Shown in pieces: positions 1 to 10,901 of a stretch of DNA of 64,000 nucleotides. Positions within the stretch are counted from its first letter, which is position 1. Each line of letters begins with the position of its first letter. A model generated the notes under the pieces. That model was not told the origin of the DNA and made no database searches. It saw nothing but the letters and a program-made list of their open reading frames with translations. Origin of the DNA: Ustulina deusta (taxonomy: Eukaryota; Ascomycota; Sordariomycetes; Xylariales; Xylariaceae); the NCBI GenBank assembly GCA_023159155.1, contig JAJNNX010000001.1, positions 3,224,001-3,288,000 on the forward strand, given 5' to 3'. The position numbers and the translations under genes were made by a program.

Positions 1-1000
1 ATGTCACGGACCAGGATTCACCAAGGGGTATCCACGTCCTGAAGTCATCGTTGCCACCTAGGTACCCATAGGTTACACCGATATTGGAGGGGCCGGCGGC
101 TTCTCGGTTGTGACTTACACCGTGGTTCGTGAGAGCAAGATGCCCGCCAGCTACCACGATACGGATGTCGGCGGGTTTGATACGTGGCATATCGGCGTCG
201 GGGGCGCCATCACTATCCACAGTACAGATGAAGATAAAATTGTTGGAGATGGGGACAAAAGCCTCCGGTGTACTCAGTGTGTTCCTTCAGCCGGGGGGAA
301 TTGATTTCCTGCGCACGATGTCGTTTTCAAGTTTGTCCAGTTACGCGAGCACCCGAAAGGTACCACCGCCAGGGGATATCGTATACGCGGTTGAGTTCAA
401 GCAAACCCCTATTCCGAGCGCAAGTTTTGTGGGAAATGCAGAATCATTCTTGGCATCGCACAGGTTGCGAATCACATTACACGCTATCTCCCGATCACCG
501 GGCTGAAGGCAACGGATTGCCGTCGCCTCATGAGGCGTCCCCAGTGATACGGACGTAACTGGGAACAGCTTTCGAGCGTCAGACATTACCTCTAAATGTG
601 AGACCAAGTTGCTTTTCTTGTTGCCGTAATTCGTAAAGTAGACAACGCTCCCGGCTTCCCCCTGTTAGCACCCAACTGCCCCATTGCAAGCTTGTGTCAA
701 GGGCAACTCACCTTGCATCTTGGACCTGCGAGTTACGTAACCGTGAATTCCATACTCCAGATGATACATAGCCAAGGCAAACAGGTGGAGATTGGCCTCA
801 GGGGTAGCTTTTCTAGGCCTCGGTAGTCCCCCATGAATCCATTTCACCCGTTCGTCTTCGAATCGTTGTATGAAGGATTTGATTATCGTGTAACGAATAT
901 TAGGCAGTTGTTCTTGGCAAAGCATCGAACCTCTCATTCGATAGCGGGATTTCTACATGTGTCTTCAACGCACGTCGCCGTTTATCATCATATGGCTAAA
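1..1000 (-). pseudogene. Decayed protein-coding gene, family not recognised (runs off left edge)
   Basis: On the minus strand a coherent coding frame runs from about 1000 down to position 1, broken by several stop codons. Readable blocks include FTNYGNKKSNLVSHLEV, KLALGIGVCLNSTAY, PEAFVPISNNFIFICTV and VVAGGHLALTNHGVSHNRE. A believable 57-nt intron (711 to 655, GTGAGT...AAG) keeps the frame across MQ|AGSVVYF. The in-frame stops (TAA after TFRVLA near 340, TGA after IPPG near 292, and TGA and TAG upstream of 940) are each one C-to-T or G-to-A change from Gln, Arg or Trp codons, which suits RIP-type decay. The 3' end lies outside the window and the start is uncertain (an ATG pair lies near 996). 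I do not recognise the family. It is divergent from the monooxygenase relic at 1139. Confidence 0.55.
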
Positions 1001-1138
1001 TCAAGGAATATTTCAATCAATATGTATGGTTCAACATGGAGGCATGATCGTATTTGAAAAATTAGCAGCAATCTAAGTGGTAAAGGCCGACGTTTTGCAC
1101 CCCGCCGAGATTGGCCACCGTCGTAGGTATCACCAGCA

Positions 1139-3016
1139 ATGGATCGTTTCGATGTTGTCATTGTCGGCGCAGGTAACTAGGTTAGCAAATGCAAGTCTCC
1201 TTGGAGAATTTTCTCACTTGATATCTTAGGTCTGCTAGGTCTTGCTATTGCTAGAACTCTGGTTAATGTAAGCTCGAACGACCCCAAATGAATTATTATA
1301 TTGGACGAAGGCAGCTCCATCGGTGGTACTTAGGCTTCAGAGCGGCTTCACCCTGGCTTGAAGACGAGCAATGTAGTAGGCTCATACGAATTCAGCAACT
1401 TCCCTATGGAACTTGAGCGGTATGGGCTCGCCCTAGACTAACACTCCCTGGCTTTGTGGTCACAGGTATTTCACGGATTTCGCAAGACATTCTGGCCTCG
1501 AAAAGCTTTTCCCGCCAACAAACCAGAGTAGAGGCAGCCTTGCTCTCAGAAGATGGGACATGGGAACTCGTTTATCAACGTGTCTGTGAGGATGGACTAC
1601 AAGTTGGAAAGCTAACTTGCGACAAGATCATTATCGCCGCCGGCCATACCTCTGAGGCACACATGCCGACTTTTCGAGGTAGCTTTAATTTCCTGGTCCG
1701 TTGTCCATGCTAAGGACCTCTGCGAACGTTCGCAAGACCTGAGAGGCTGTCAAGAGGCCATATATACCGGGGGTAACAAGTCTGCCTGGGACGTATGTTG
1801 CTACTACCGAGAGTCGCGCACATATCGTCATAAGATGGTCAGGAAGGGGTCCAAGTTGGGTTTGGCGACCTATCTACCCCTTCGGAATGAAGCTAGTACT
1901 TGCGCGATTATCTCCTACCCGTCTATTCAGCTAGTTTGACCCCAGTCCTCGACCCTCACTTCTCCTCGGTTCGGCGATTCCTCTAGGAAACGATTCTTGG
2001 TGCATGGCTAGTATAGGCATCCTGGGCTGCACTAGACTTCTTCACCGTGGCAGCGACTGGGTGCGGTGATCCTCGGCTAAGAATGCTGAGACCGTGGACA
2101 TCAATATTCTGGATGGGTGACTCGCTGAGTATACATAACTATGAAACTGACTGGTTCGAATGTGTTAGGAAGGGTTAGATCGTAGTTCATCATGCTGATG
2201 TTACACCATTGGCGGGAACGACGGCACAGCTCTCGGACGGCAGCAGTTTAAAGGCTGACGTTGTGGTCTGCTGTACCGGCTGGAAGTGTGCACCACCCAT
2301 AAAGTTCAAACTGGAGGGGATCTCAGAGGAGATGGACCTGCCACGAGAGGCCGCACTCTACCAGCAAGACCCTATCAAGACCCCCCAAGACAGTTCTTAC
2401 CAGTTCCAATACGAAACGGCCAGGGCAAAGCGAGAATCTCGAGACCGACGAAACCAGGATCTCCGCTCTTGGGTTCACGCTCAAATAAGAACGCGATGCG
2501 CACGACTGGGATTCTTGCCTACGAGGACTTTACCAGGAGACGGCGAAAACCAGGCAGGCCAGGGCTTATCCCTCAAACTCCATTCAATCACGCCGCTTCT
2601 CCTTGACTTTAGAGAAGCTCCATATCAATTATATCGTTTCTTCGTACTCGCATCCCCTCGCTTCATCCGACTGCGCAACGTAGCGTTCATCGCCATGCCT
2701 TGTTCCGTACACGGTGTAATAGTAGTCCAGGCGCAAGCGTTGCGGCTGACGGTCTTCTTCGAAAATCATCCTCCGGATAGAATTAGATCCCGAGTTACTT
2801 TATCGCGAGGCGGTATTGCACGCGGAGTATGAGCGATTACGGCGGCCGAGAGGAAGCAGAGGCTCTGGTGCCTCGTTCCCAGACCTTGTGTTCGATAATG
2901 TCCCGTATACCGATCTTCTCTGGGGGGACTTTGGATTGCGAACTATCGGGAAACGTACCCTGTGGGCGAATATCGTTCAACATCATTTACCCGCATATTA
3001 CCGAGGACTTCTGTAA
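1139..3016 (+). pseudogene. Flavin-containing monooxygenase relic
   Basis: The reading begins at ATG 1139 with MDRFDVVIVGAG. After an apparent intron (GTAACT to TTAG, about 1174-1230) it continues GLLGLAIARTL, giving a GxGxxG FAD-binding Rossmann motif. DEGSSIGGT and ERLHPGLKT follow, as in fungal FMO/dimethylaniline monooxygenase-type proteins. Later blocks in other frames fit the same family: DKIIIAAGHTSEAHMP near 1620-1670, DVVVCCTGWKCAPP near 2255-2300, and a C-terminal FGLRTIGKRTLWANI then YYRGLL ending at 3016. Early stops sit at TGA (in PK*IIIL), TAG (in GGT*ASERL, where Trp is usual) and TAA (LALD*H). Transitions from CGA, TGG and CAA would explain these. The blocks shift frame along the region, so no functional enzyme is predicted. 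Some shifts could be unrecognised introns, but the stops remain. Confidence 0.75.
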
Positions 3017-3958
3017 GAATAGTTCTCAAAAACGCGTGAGCGATTTGACACTGGGCTTACACTGAGCTTGATATGTAGTAGGCCACTATTATGACCTGAC
3101 AAGTTGAGATGTTGTTTCACTGTGAAGTCAAATATTATCCATATTCGTACCAAATAATGTCTAAGCCGCAGGATGTCGTTGTCTCTCCATATGCGATTTT
3201 GCCGTGGATTGTGGTTTGAGAGTTGCCTGACCGTGCCTTCAAGTATATTGTACAGGCCCATGTACAATCGAGTGAAAAAAATGGTGGCCGAGTGCCCCTG
3301 AGAATCCATCTACATTTCTTTCAATACAAACTCCAACGCTTGCTTACACATGAGCATTGCGTGCCCAAAAAGCCATTTCGCCATGACAATCACATGTAAG
3401 TATACATCTAGAACTACTCAAACAGGGAAAATACGCCATATCCAACCCGCTACACCAGATTTATTCTCCCAACTGCCCTCCTAGCCGCTGATCCGGTCGT
3501 AGATTTTCTCCCTTTCCTTTTTTAGCACTCATTCCCTGGGCTCATGTGGCCGGTGAGAGTCGAGCTTCGACTCTCTCCTTGTGGTTTCTATTCTTCAGGT
3601 GCACCTCGAAATTCGAAGCTGATGAGTCTGGGCCGGGTGTGTATAACTTTCCAGGGCAGTCGAGACACCTTATCCTGGGGAGGAAGTAGAATCGAACATG
3701 AGGAGGTATGGGATGACCACCTTGAGGAAGAGGGAAGGGCGCACCAGTGTTGGTGTCTACAGCGCTGTAACGCATAATGCCTTCAAACTGATCGTTTTTG
3801 TATGCATCTTCCTGCCTGAATTGTTCTAGGGCACTAACAAGCCATGCCGGAGGAGGAGGCTATGAGCAATGGTGAGTATAGCGATTAAGTTAGGTCATTA
3901 GAAATATGGGATGAAGGCTGGCACCTAGCTATGCCGTGACCAGGTGACAATGATAGGG
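3017..3958. other. Intergenic, no gene seen
   Basis: This lies between the monooxygenase relic and the 3' end of the SNF5-family gene. The 77-codon frames at 3542-3777 are open on both strands over the same bases and resemble nothing I know. Position 3542 onward has a short inverted stretch (GAGAGTCGAGCTTCGACTCTC, arms meeting at AGCT) that may be a hairpin. Confidence 0.5.
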
Positions 3959-5929
3959 TCATAGATCATAACGGCTACTAGAATAACGGAAGATAGAGGG
4001 ATCAGAGTGTGGAGGAATAGGTGAAAATGGTCTTACAGGAGTCGGCAGAGGCTCACCCGGTTTTGGAGCCGGGGCATCTACTCGACCAATCTGGGCAGGA
4101 GTCATCCCATTAGAGGGTGTTCGGGTAGGGACTGCTGGTGTTGCTGCATTTGGAGTAGATGGCGGAGGCATGTTGTTGGAGACGGATGCGCTAGGGGCGC
4201 GACTATGAGACTGGGAAGGCGTAAGAGAGCCGGCTGGTGTGCTTTGCTTTACTTTGGGATCCCTAAGCAGTTTCTGTAGCTTCTCCTTTGATACCCTCAG
4301 TGTTACGACAAAATGTTGAGGTTCTTCCGTCGCCTCGCGTGTTACTTCACGGCCAAATCTTCTAGATGTTCGGGTTTCGTGATGGTGTATGGTGGCCTCC
4401 GGTGTTTCGGACCGGCCGAGATTGGCCATACGTTGCTGGGCTGCTGATGCAGCGCCTCGCATTCCCCTGGTTCTTGCTGTACCGGCCAATGCTGAAGTTG
4501 CTGGAGAGTCGGGTGATGAGTCGTCACTCTCATCGGAATCTGAGAGATCTCCATCGCGGCCACCCTGGCCTCTCCTACGGCCGGTCCCAGGGGCGCCGGC
4601 TACACGCTTGTAGAGCCTGCTCTCTTCGACATCGGTTGCCGCGCCAGGCAGAGTTGACGATACAACGAGAGTGCGAATCGTCCTCTGTCTCTCTTTCAAA
4701 TCGGGGAGTGTTGGCCCACCACGTCTATTTATAGACCTCTTTTGCCGTCTCTGCTCCCGTGAAAACACTAGTTCGTTTCTCTCTAAGTCGGCTTCACTGA
4801 GCTCATATAGATATGGCGAGTAGTCTTTGGCCTGTTGTTGCGGGCGGAAGACATTAGGGAGAGGTGATGGGAGAAAGGCGGCCACAAGATCCGGGTCCTC
4901 AATTGGCCTACCATCGAAAGGGTGCCCAATGCTATATAAACTTCTTGTAAATAGTTGTGTCTGCTCTCGGATGCAGTGGGCTATGGCGGTTGTGAACTCT
5001 CCCGATAAAGCAAGATCTTTTGACATACTTGCGGCGAACTCCTCGGGGGAATTGAGTGGATTGTTAATCTCCCATTCGAACTGGTCAACCAGAGTGTGTT
5101 GTCCAATGGTAATGTTGAGCTTTACCAGTATTCTCATTTCGTCGTTCTTCCATGCCGAATAGGGTAACTCCGGGTCTAAAGCATCTTCGTCCGAGAAGAC
5201 GAATGGATAGAAATCGTTGAGCTGCTCATGAAGCTGCTTCAGAACTTCTTCATAGACGGGTTGGGCAAGAGGGGCTTTTAGTTCCATGTCCTCGATTAGC
5301 TGCATGGCAAACAGTTCGGGGTGGACTAATCGCTCATGAAGGTTCCACGTAAAAGTGTCGCGCAGTTTTATCTTATCGTAATCGACGTCCAGCCGCACAG
5401 GTACGAGTTCCTCATGCTGATCAGCCTGTTGCTTCATGTCCTTCCTTTTCCATTTGAGGGGAGGAGTTTGTCGCTTGCCCGGTCTGGGCTTTTGGAGAGG
5501 ATACATCAACCGCGAAACCGGGCCAATCTCGGTCCGCCCATTCCCATAGCCGCTGTAGCCCTCGCCGTACAGCTTCGAGGGCGGAAACCAGGGCCTGTAG
5601 TCAGCGCGTAGCAGTTTGTAGTCTCCTACCTTGGAATAGGAGGAGGTGTTGCGCTTGGCGATCTTTTTCTGAAACTCGATTACGGCGGCGGCATTGATGT
5701 TATCGCGAGTTATGGCCCTTTCTATCAACATCTTTTCGTAAGCAGCTTTGTCGCGAAACGGAAGGCCGCCTTCGTTCGAGTCCGAGGGCACGTCGGCCTT
5801 GTCGTTCGGAGTTGACGAAGAAGAGCGATCTGGTTTCGGTGTTGAGGCACCCGCGGTTGCGGCGGCGGGCAGGCCGCCGCCACCGGAGACACGACTTGAG
5901 GGGGCGTCTGCATCTTGCTGGTTCGCCAT
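3959..5929 (-). CDS. SNF5: SNF5/SMARCB1-family subunit of SWI/SNF-type remodelling complex
   Basis: Single-exon gene of 656 residues starting at ATG 5929 (MANQQDADAPSS). The N-terminal 55 residues are low-complexity. The conserved part contains the two SNF5 repeats: about residues 173-220 (VPVRLDVDYDKIKLRDTFTW, HPELFAMQLIEDMEL) and about 264-325 (ILVKLNITIGQHTLVDQFEW, NSPEEFAASMSKDLAL). These modules in SNF5/INI1 proteins mediate contacts within ATP-dependent chromatin remodellers in the nucleus. The C-terminal third is rich in Ser, Pro and acidic residues, with one ordered-looking block (HFVVTLRVSKEKLQKLLRDP). The sequence does not separate Snf5 (SWI/SNF) from its paralogue Sfh1 (RSC); I favour Snf5 by overall layout only. 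No GATA-type zinc finger, found in some fungal members, is visible. Neighbours give no functional clue. Confidence 0.9.
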   Translation of the reverse strand: MANQQDADAPSSRVSGGGGLPAAATAGASTPKPDRSSSSTPNDKADVPSDSNEGGLPFRDKAAYEKMLIERAITRDNINAAAVIEFQKKIAKRNTSSYSKVGDYKLLRADYRPWFPPSKLYGEGYSGYGNGRTEIGPVSRLMYPLQKPRPGKRQTPPLKWKRKDMKQQADQHEELVPVRLDVDYDKIKLRDTFTWNLHERLVHPELFAMQLIEDMELKAPLAQPVYEEVLKQLHEQLNDFYPFVFSDEDALDPELPYSAWKNDEMRILVKLNITIGQHTLVDQFEWEINNPLNSPEEFAASMSKDLALSGEFTTAIAHCIREQTQLFTRSLYSIGHPFDGRPIEDPDLVAAFLPSPLPNVFRPQQQAKDYSPYLYELSEADLERNELVFSREQRRQKRSINRRGGPTLPDLKERQRTIRTLVVSSTLPGAATDVEESRLYKRVAGAPGTGRRRGQGGRDGDLSDSDESDDSSPDSPATSALAGTARTRGMRGAASAAQQRMANLGRSETPEATIHHHETRTSRRFGREVTREATEEPQHFVVTLRVSKEKLQKLLRDPKVKQSTPAGSLTPSQSHSRAPSASVSNNMPPPSTPNAATPAVPTRTPSNGMTPAQIGRVDAPAPKPGEPLPTPVRPFSPIPPHSDPSIFRYSSSRYDL

Positions 5930-6807
5930 GATGAAAGAGGGAGTGCACTGCGGTTCGATGTCGCGGCGACGGATGCTCAGGGGGTGGTCGGCGCCTGATG
6001 AGCCCCTTGTGCTCTGTCAGAGTTGTCTTGTTGCCGCACCCGATGGCTGGCGCAAGTGGAGTAAGCACAGCACCTGATCCTGTGCAGTCGGATGATGGCC
6101 TGGGCCATGCGTTGTCGCGCTGTTGAGTGTGCGGCGTTGAGTGGGTTGATGGGCGATCGTCAATGACTAGGTAGAAGGTCGGTGGTCTGGATGAGCTGCA
6201 CGGCTGGAGGCGGGTCGTGCTTCAGTATTGGTTCGGTGCAGATGCTCGATTTTACGCGATGCAGCCTTTTGCGCGACCAGATACAGAGAGCACCACAAGC
6301 TACAGGCATACAGTATTCATCATGTAGCGCACTGTGCAGAACACCTGCCGGACCTGTCAGAGCAATGCCCAGTTCAGCTTGGTGCATTTCTGGTCTGTGC
6401 ACTTCTACATGTCCCTGCTTGTACCTTAGGTAGTTGGGAGCTTGATTAATCTCAGATAACTTCCATTGTATATAGTAGGTACCTACTATTGTCCTCAATC
6501 CAAGATACCACCATTCAGCTCATTAATTCTGGCACAAGTCTTTTATCACAATACTATTTCCCTGTTGTTGATAGTCCATGTGTAGAATGAATGCGCCATT
6601 CGTGATATGTCCGAGTGCTACATAGTGACGGGATTAGGTACCTATGTACCTAGTAGTGTCTTACAACGGGAGGTCCATGGTACCTTAGGTAGGTACCTAG
6701 GTGTACTGCCCAAATTTAAAGTATTTAATTAGACAGAATAATTTTCCGCTTAATTGCACAGCTATGTATTACCTCTTTCAGCACTAGTACTACCCAGCTA
6801 GGGGTAC
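5930..6807. other. Intergenic; promoter side of the SNF5 gene
   Basis: No gene is supported. It should hold the 5' UTR and promoter of the minus-strand SNF5 gene near 5930-6150. From 6430 onward it is rich in TAGGTACCTA-type words, including an 18-bp perfect palindrome at 6472-6489. Confidence 0.5.
6472..6489. repeat. Perfect 18-bp TACCTA-core palindrome
   Basis: ATAGTAGGTACCTACTAT reads the same on both strands. It is one of several such palindromes in the intergenic DNA of this window. Its function is unknown. Confidence 0.8.
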
Positions 6808-6808
6808 A

Positions 6809-6812
6809 AAGG
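6809..6812. repeat. Target-site duplication, left copy
   Basis: AAGG directly precedes the left LTR and matches AAGG after the right LTR. If one terminal A belongs to the duplication, it becomes five bases (AAAGG, 6808-6812 and 12516-12520). Confidence 0.7.
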
Positions 6813-7065
6813 TGTGCCTCGATACGGTCCCTCTACAGAACTAGTCACTTGGTGTCACTAGGTCTGATCTGAAGGTCTGTATTAAGTATGGTTGTAGAAG
6901 GAAACTAACTAGGGTATCTAACGGAGGTGCGAGGTATTTATGCCCTTAATTAGGTGGGTCGGTACCTGGTGCCTAAGGGCTACGTACGGTGCCCTTTTAT
7001 GCACGTATTATTATATTGATTTAATAAATTGATTTTAATAGAAGCTAATAATAATAAGATTTATA
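6813..7065 (-). repeat. Left LTR (3' LTR of the element)
   Basis: This 253-bp repeat starts TGTGCCTCGATACGG. Its outer part keeps normal base composition, while its last 60 bases (7005-7065) are converted almost wholly to A and T. Compared with the right LTR there are no indels, and by my hand alignment about 40 differences, all C/T or G/A. Confidence 0.9.
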
Positions 7066-9020
7066 ATTACTTTTTTTATTAAATAATTATTTTAGTTATT
7101 TTATAACTTATTGTTTAATATAGCTATAAGTAAAGTTATTACAAACTTTTTTATTATAATATATTTTTTAATTATTAATAGTTTTTTTTTAATATAGTTT
7201 TGCTAGCATATTATAGACTTTTTATTAAATAGCTATCTTTACTATAAGCTAAATATAAATTATTTTTGTTATATTTATTAGTAAGCTAAATATTACTAGA
7301 ACTTTAAAATTAGTATATATTGCTATAATAATAACTAGTAATAGCTTAAGGTCTATTATAGTATAGTTCTAATTTATTTATATATTGCTAAACTTATAAT
7401 ATTTAATTTTTTATAATATAAGTCCGGATAAGTTCTTTTTTTTTTATAAATATGCTTATATTTAGTTTTTTAAAACTTTTAGACTATTAAAATAGTTTTT
7501 TGCAGTTAGTGCTTTATAGCATATTGCTAATTTTTTTTAATATTTAGTATTTTTTTTTTGGTTAGGTTTTAAATATAGTTAGCTATATTAGTTATTAATT
7601 ATTATTATAGCAGTTAAGTTCTAAATATTAAAAAATAGTTGCTATATTTAAATAGTTTAAGTATATAGTTATAGATATATACTGCTAATTTTAGTAAAAT
7701 CTAAAAGTTAAGATATTATTAAACTAAAGCTTTTTATAATATAGTATATTTAATATTATTGTTAGTTTTTTTAATTTTGTTATTTATTTATAGCTGTTTT
7801 AATATAATTAGTTTTATAATAAATTTATTAGATTTGTATTAAATAATAGTTTTATTATTTATAAATATACTAGTATTATTACTAATTTATTTTTTTAAGT
7901 AATTAAAAGTTTTTCTAATATAAATTAGTAAAAGTTAAATTATTTTAAACAAAACATTAAGCACTAGTTTTGTTTTAACTTATTTAGTAGTATATTTAAT
8001 ATAAACTAATATTTTAAAGTTAGTTATAAAGGTATAATCTATAGCTTAATAAATTAATAAAATAAAAAATATGATAGGTTATAGATTAGGTAACTTATTG
8101 CTAGGTATTTTTATTAGTTAATATTGCGGGTATTTAGTAATAATTTATTAATTAATTAAGGTTATTTTGGGGTGCTAAAAATGTTTTTTTTTTTTTAATA
8201 TTACTTTAATAGTGGTATAGCTATAATTAATATATATATTTTTTATTTAAAGTAATAAATTTTTTGTTTTTAATATTTCGAAAAAATTCTTAGTATATAA
8301 GGCAGTTCTAGCTATATATAGCGGATTACCTAGAGCTTTTAAATATATTGCTACTTTATATAGCTTGCTTTGTTAGGTAAAAAAGTACTATTTTACCTAT
8401 TTTAGTAATATATTAGGTAATAAATTAGTATTAAAACGTAAAAATTTTAATATTGCTTAAAGATTTATATAGTTTAGCTATTATAGCTATAATATAAGTA
8501 AAACTTTATTACTAATTATAGCTAAACTAGCTATATAACTTTTGTAATATTTAAGCTATTTAAAGCTTAAATAAATTTTTTCTAGTAGTTTTAATAATTA
8601 ATTAGTTAAAACGTTCGATTTATTTATATAATATATAATATATATAACATAATATTTAATAGTATTAAAAAAATATATAATATATATTAATTATTTTATT
8701 TTAGTATAAAAAATTAATAATAACTTATAATTTATATAAATAGTTATTTTTTTATTTTTAACCTAGTGCTTTTAGTACTAAAGAACTAATATAATAGCTA
8801 ACAATTTATATTTTTAAACAGAATATTATAACTAAGTTACTTATAGTTTTTTTAAAAAATAAGCTATAAAGTAAAGTGCTAATTTATTACTATATATATA
8901 TAGCTATATTAGATATGGTTTTATATAAAATTAACTAAAGTTTATATTTATAATAAAAAGTAAGCGCTAATTAAATAGCTATATAATTAGTATTATAATA
9001 ATAAAGTTATAAATATATAT

Positions 9021-9287
9021 TTATGCTTTTTTTGCTGTGCGATCTAGCTTAATTAATATGTTTTTAGGTGCCCTAACAGAAGTTTTAGTAAATAGTTTTA
9101 TAATAAATAAATAATTACTGATTAAATACCTGAAATATTTTGCTATATTAGTAAAAGTATATATTTTGGTTATTATTGCTAGTTTTAGATAATCTTTTAT
9201 AGTAGTAATTTTTGCTAGATTAGTTTTAATATTTTTATAAAAAATATTAAAACTTAAAAAAGTACTTTTAAGTATAAATAATAACAA
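9021..9287 (-). pseudogene. Fossil of reverse transcriptase end / RNase H start
   Basis: An 88-codon open stretch reads ITTIKDYLKLAIITKIYTFT followed by NIAKYFRYLISNYLFIIKLF. This fits the Ty3/gypsy pattern in which a Lys-Ile-Trp-Pro-like linker and a SFLGLxNYYRRFI-like motif join reverse transcriptase to RNase H, here with damage-type substitutions. It survives as an open frame by chance inside the dead element and is not a gene. Confidence 0.75.
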
Positions 9288-10859
9288 TTTTAATATATTA
9301 ATAATTATGTTATATTTTATAAAACATATAAATAATAATTTATATTGCTTAAATAACTTTTTATAAGTTTTAGTTTATATAATAATATTATTTAATAAGC
9401 TAACTAACTAATTTTTAAAAAATTTAATAATTTTTTAAATTAAAGCTTAAAAAATAACAAATATATTATAAAATCTAAACAGTATTACAAGTTATTTATA
9501 TATACTAAATAATATAACAAATATTTTTTTTTTATTAGCTTTGTTTATTTAGATCTACTAGAATTTATTTTTTAAGTTAATAAAAATATATTATAAATAT
9601 TCTATTGTTTTTTAAATCTAGTTTTAAGTATTAAGTAATAAATAAGCTTTTTTTTTAGTTATTTTATTAAGTTTATAATAGTTATAATAAAATTGCTAGA
9701 TTATGTTTTTGGAGTACTTATTAATAGTTTTGTTTATAATTATACTATTAGGCGTTTTTTTTAGTATTAGTAATACTAAGGTATTTTATAGTCCGTAGCT
9801 CTTTTAGATATAGACTTTAAGGTATGCATTAATAAAGTTTTTAATTATGTTTTTTTGTTAAGGACTATATTAATAAAGTAGCAACCTAATTAGTATAGTA
9901 TTTTTAGTATTAATGTAGTGCTTTGTTTTAGTAATAATTTTTGTTTTTTTTAGTATTAGGTTAAATAAGCCTAAAAACTTACAAATAAAGTTATTTAGAT
10001 ATTTTTTTATTTATAGGTTATTAGAAGTATTTTTGTACTATTTTATAATATTTGTTTAGTATGCTGTTTTAGATGCTGTATTAGCTTAGGTATTTTTTAG
10101 TAGTTTTATGGTAGGTATTTTTATAAAATATATTAGTTGTACGGTTTTTTGTTTATTTTTTAGGTTAAAAATATTTTTTTATTTATAAAACTTATGTTTA
10201 TTTATAGTAAGGTCTTTAAGGAAAGTCTAGTCCGGTATAACATTACTAATAATTTCTTATATTTATATTATATTATTATTAGTAACAAATTTAGCTATAA
10301 TATAGCAATTCTATATTATTTATAGTTTTGTTTTTTTAATATTATATATTATACTTTGCTATTAAAATAGGTATAGTTTTAGTTTAGCTACTAATAATTC
10401 TAATATATAGCAATTTATATATTTGTAGTTTTAAAAAACTATAAATATTATATTACTATTAGTAACCTAAGCTTAGAATAAGTTGTAATAATCCTAATAT
10501 TTATTATATAGTTTATTTTTTTTTAGTATTAGTTTTGTTTTATTTTTGTTTATTTTAACTATATAAATAAAGTTATTTTATATATTAAAAAAATTTTAAA
10601 ACTTATAATTAATTTTGGTTTTTTTATTGTTAAGTTAATTATAAAAGCTTTGTTTGATTTTTTTTTTTTTAAGATTGTTAGAGCTAGCAAAATATATATA
10701 CTTATAAATTAGTAATTTTTTTTAGAACAATTTATATTTAATCCAAAACTTATTAGCTAAGTTGTTATAAAATAGTATATTTTTAATTATTATAAATTAA
10801 TCTAATTTTAAAGATTATAAGGTCTATAAGGTTTATTTTAGCTATTTTGGTTATTTTTG

Positions 10860-10901
10860 GCAGTTTTTGGCCTAATAACCTATTTTGCTACAGTTAAAAC
10901 A
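10860..10901 (-). pseudogene. Fossil gag zinc knuckle (CCHC)
   Basis: The minus strand reads CFNCSKIGY*AKNC. Spacing is exactly CX2CX4HX4C, with the His codon changed to Tyr (CAT/CAC to TAT) and a stop inside, both consistent with C-to-T or G-to-A damage. CCHC knuckles mark the nucleocapsid end of retrotransposon gag. This fixes the element's direction and places gag to the right. Confidence 0.8.

Noticed and set aside
4366..4734. 122-codon frame opposite the SNF5 gene
   Set aside because: It is an antisense shadow of a conserved single-exon gene.
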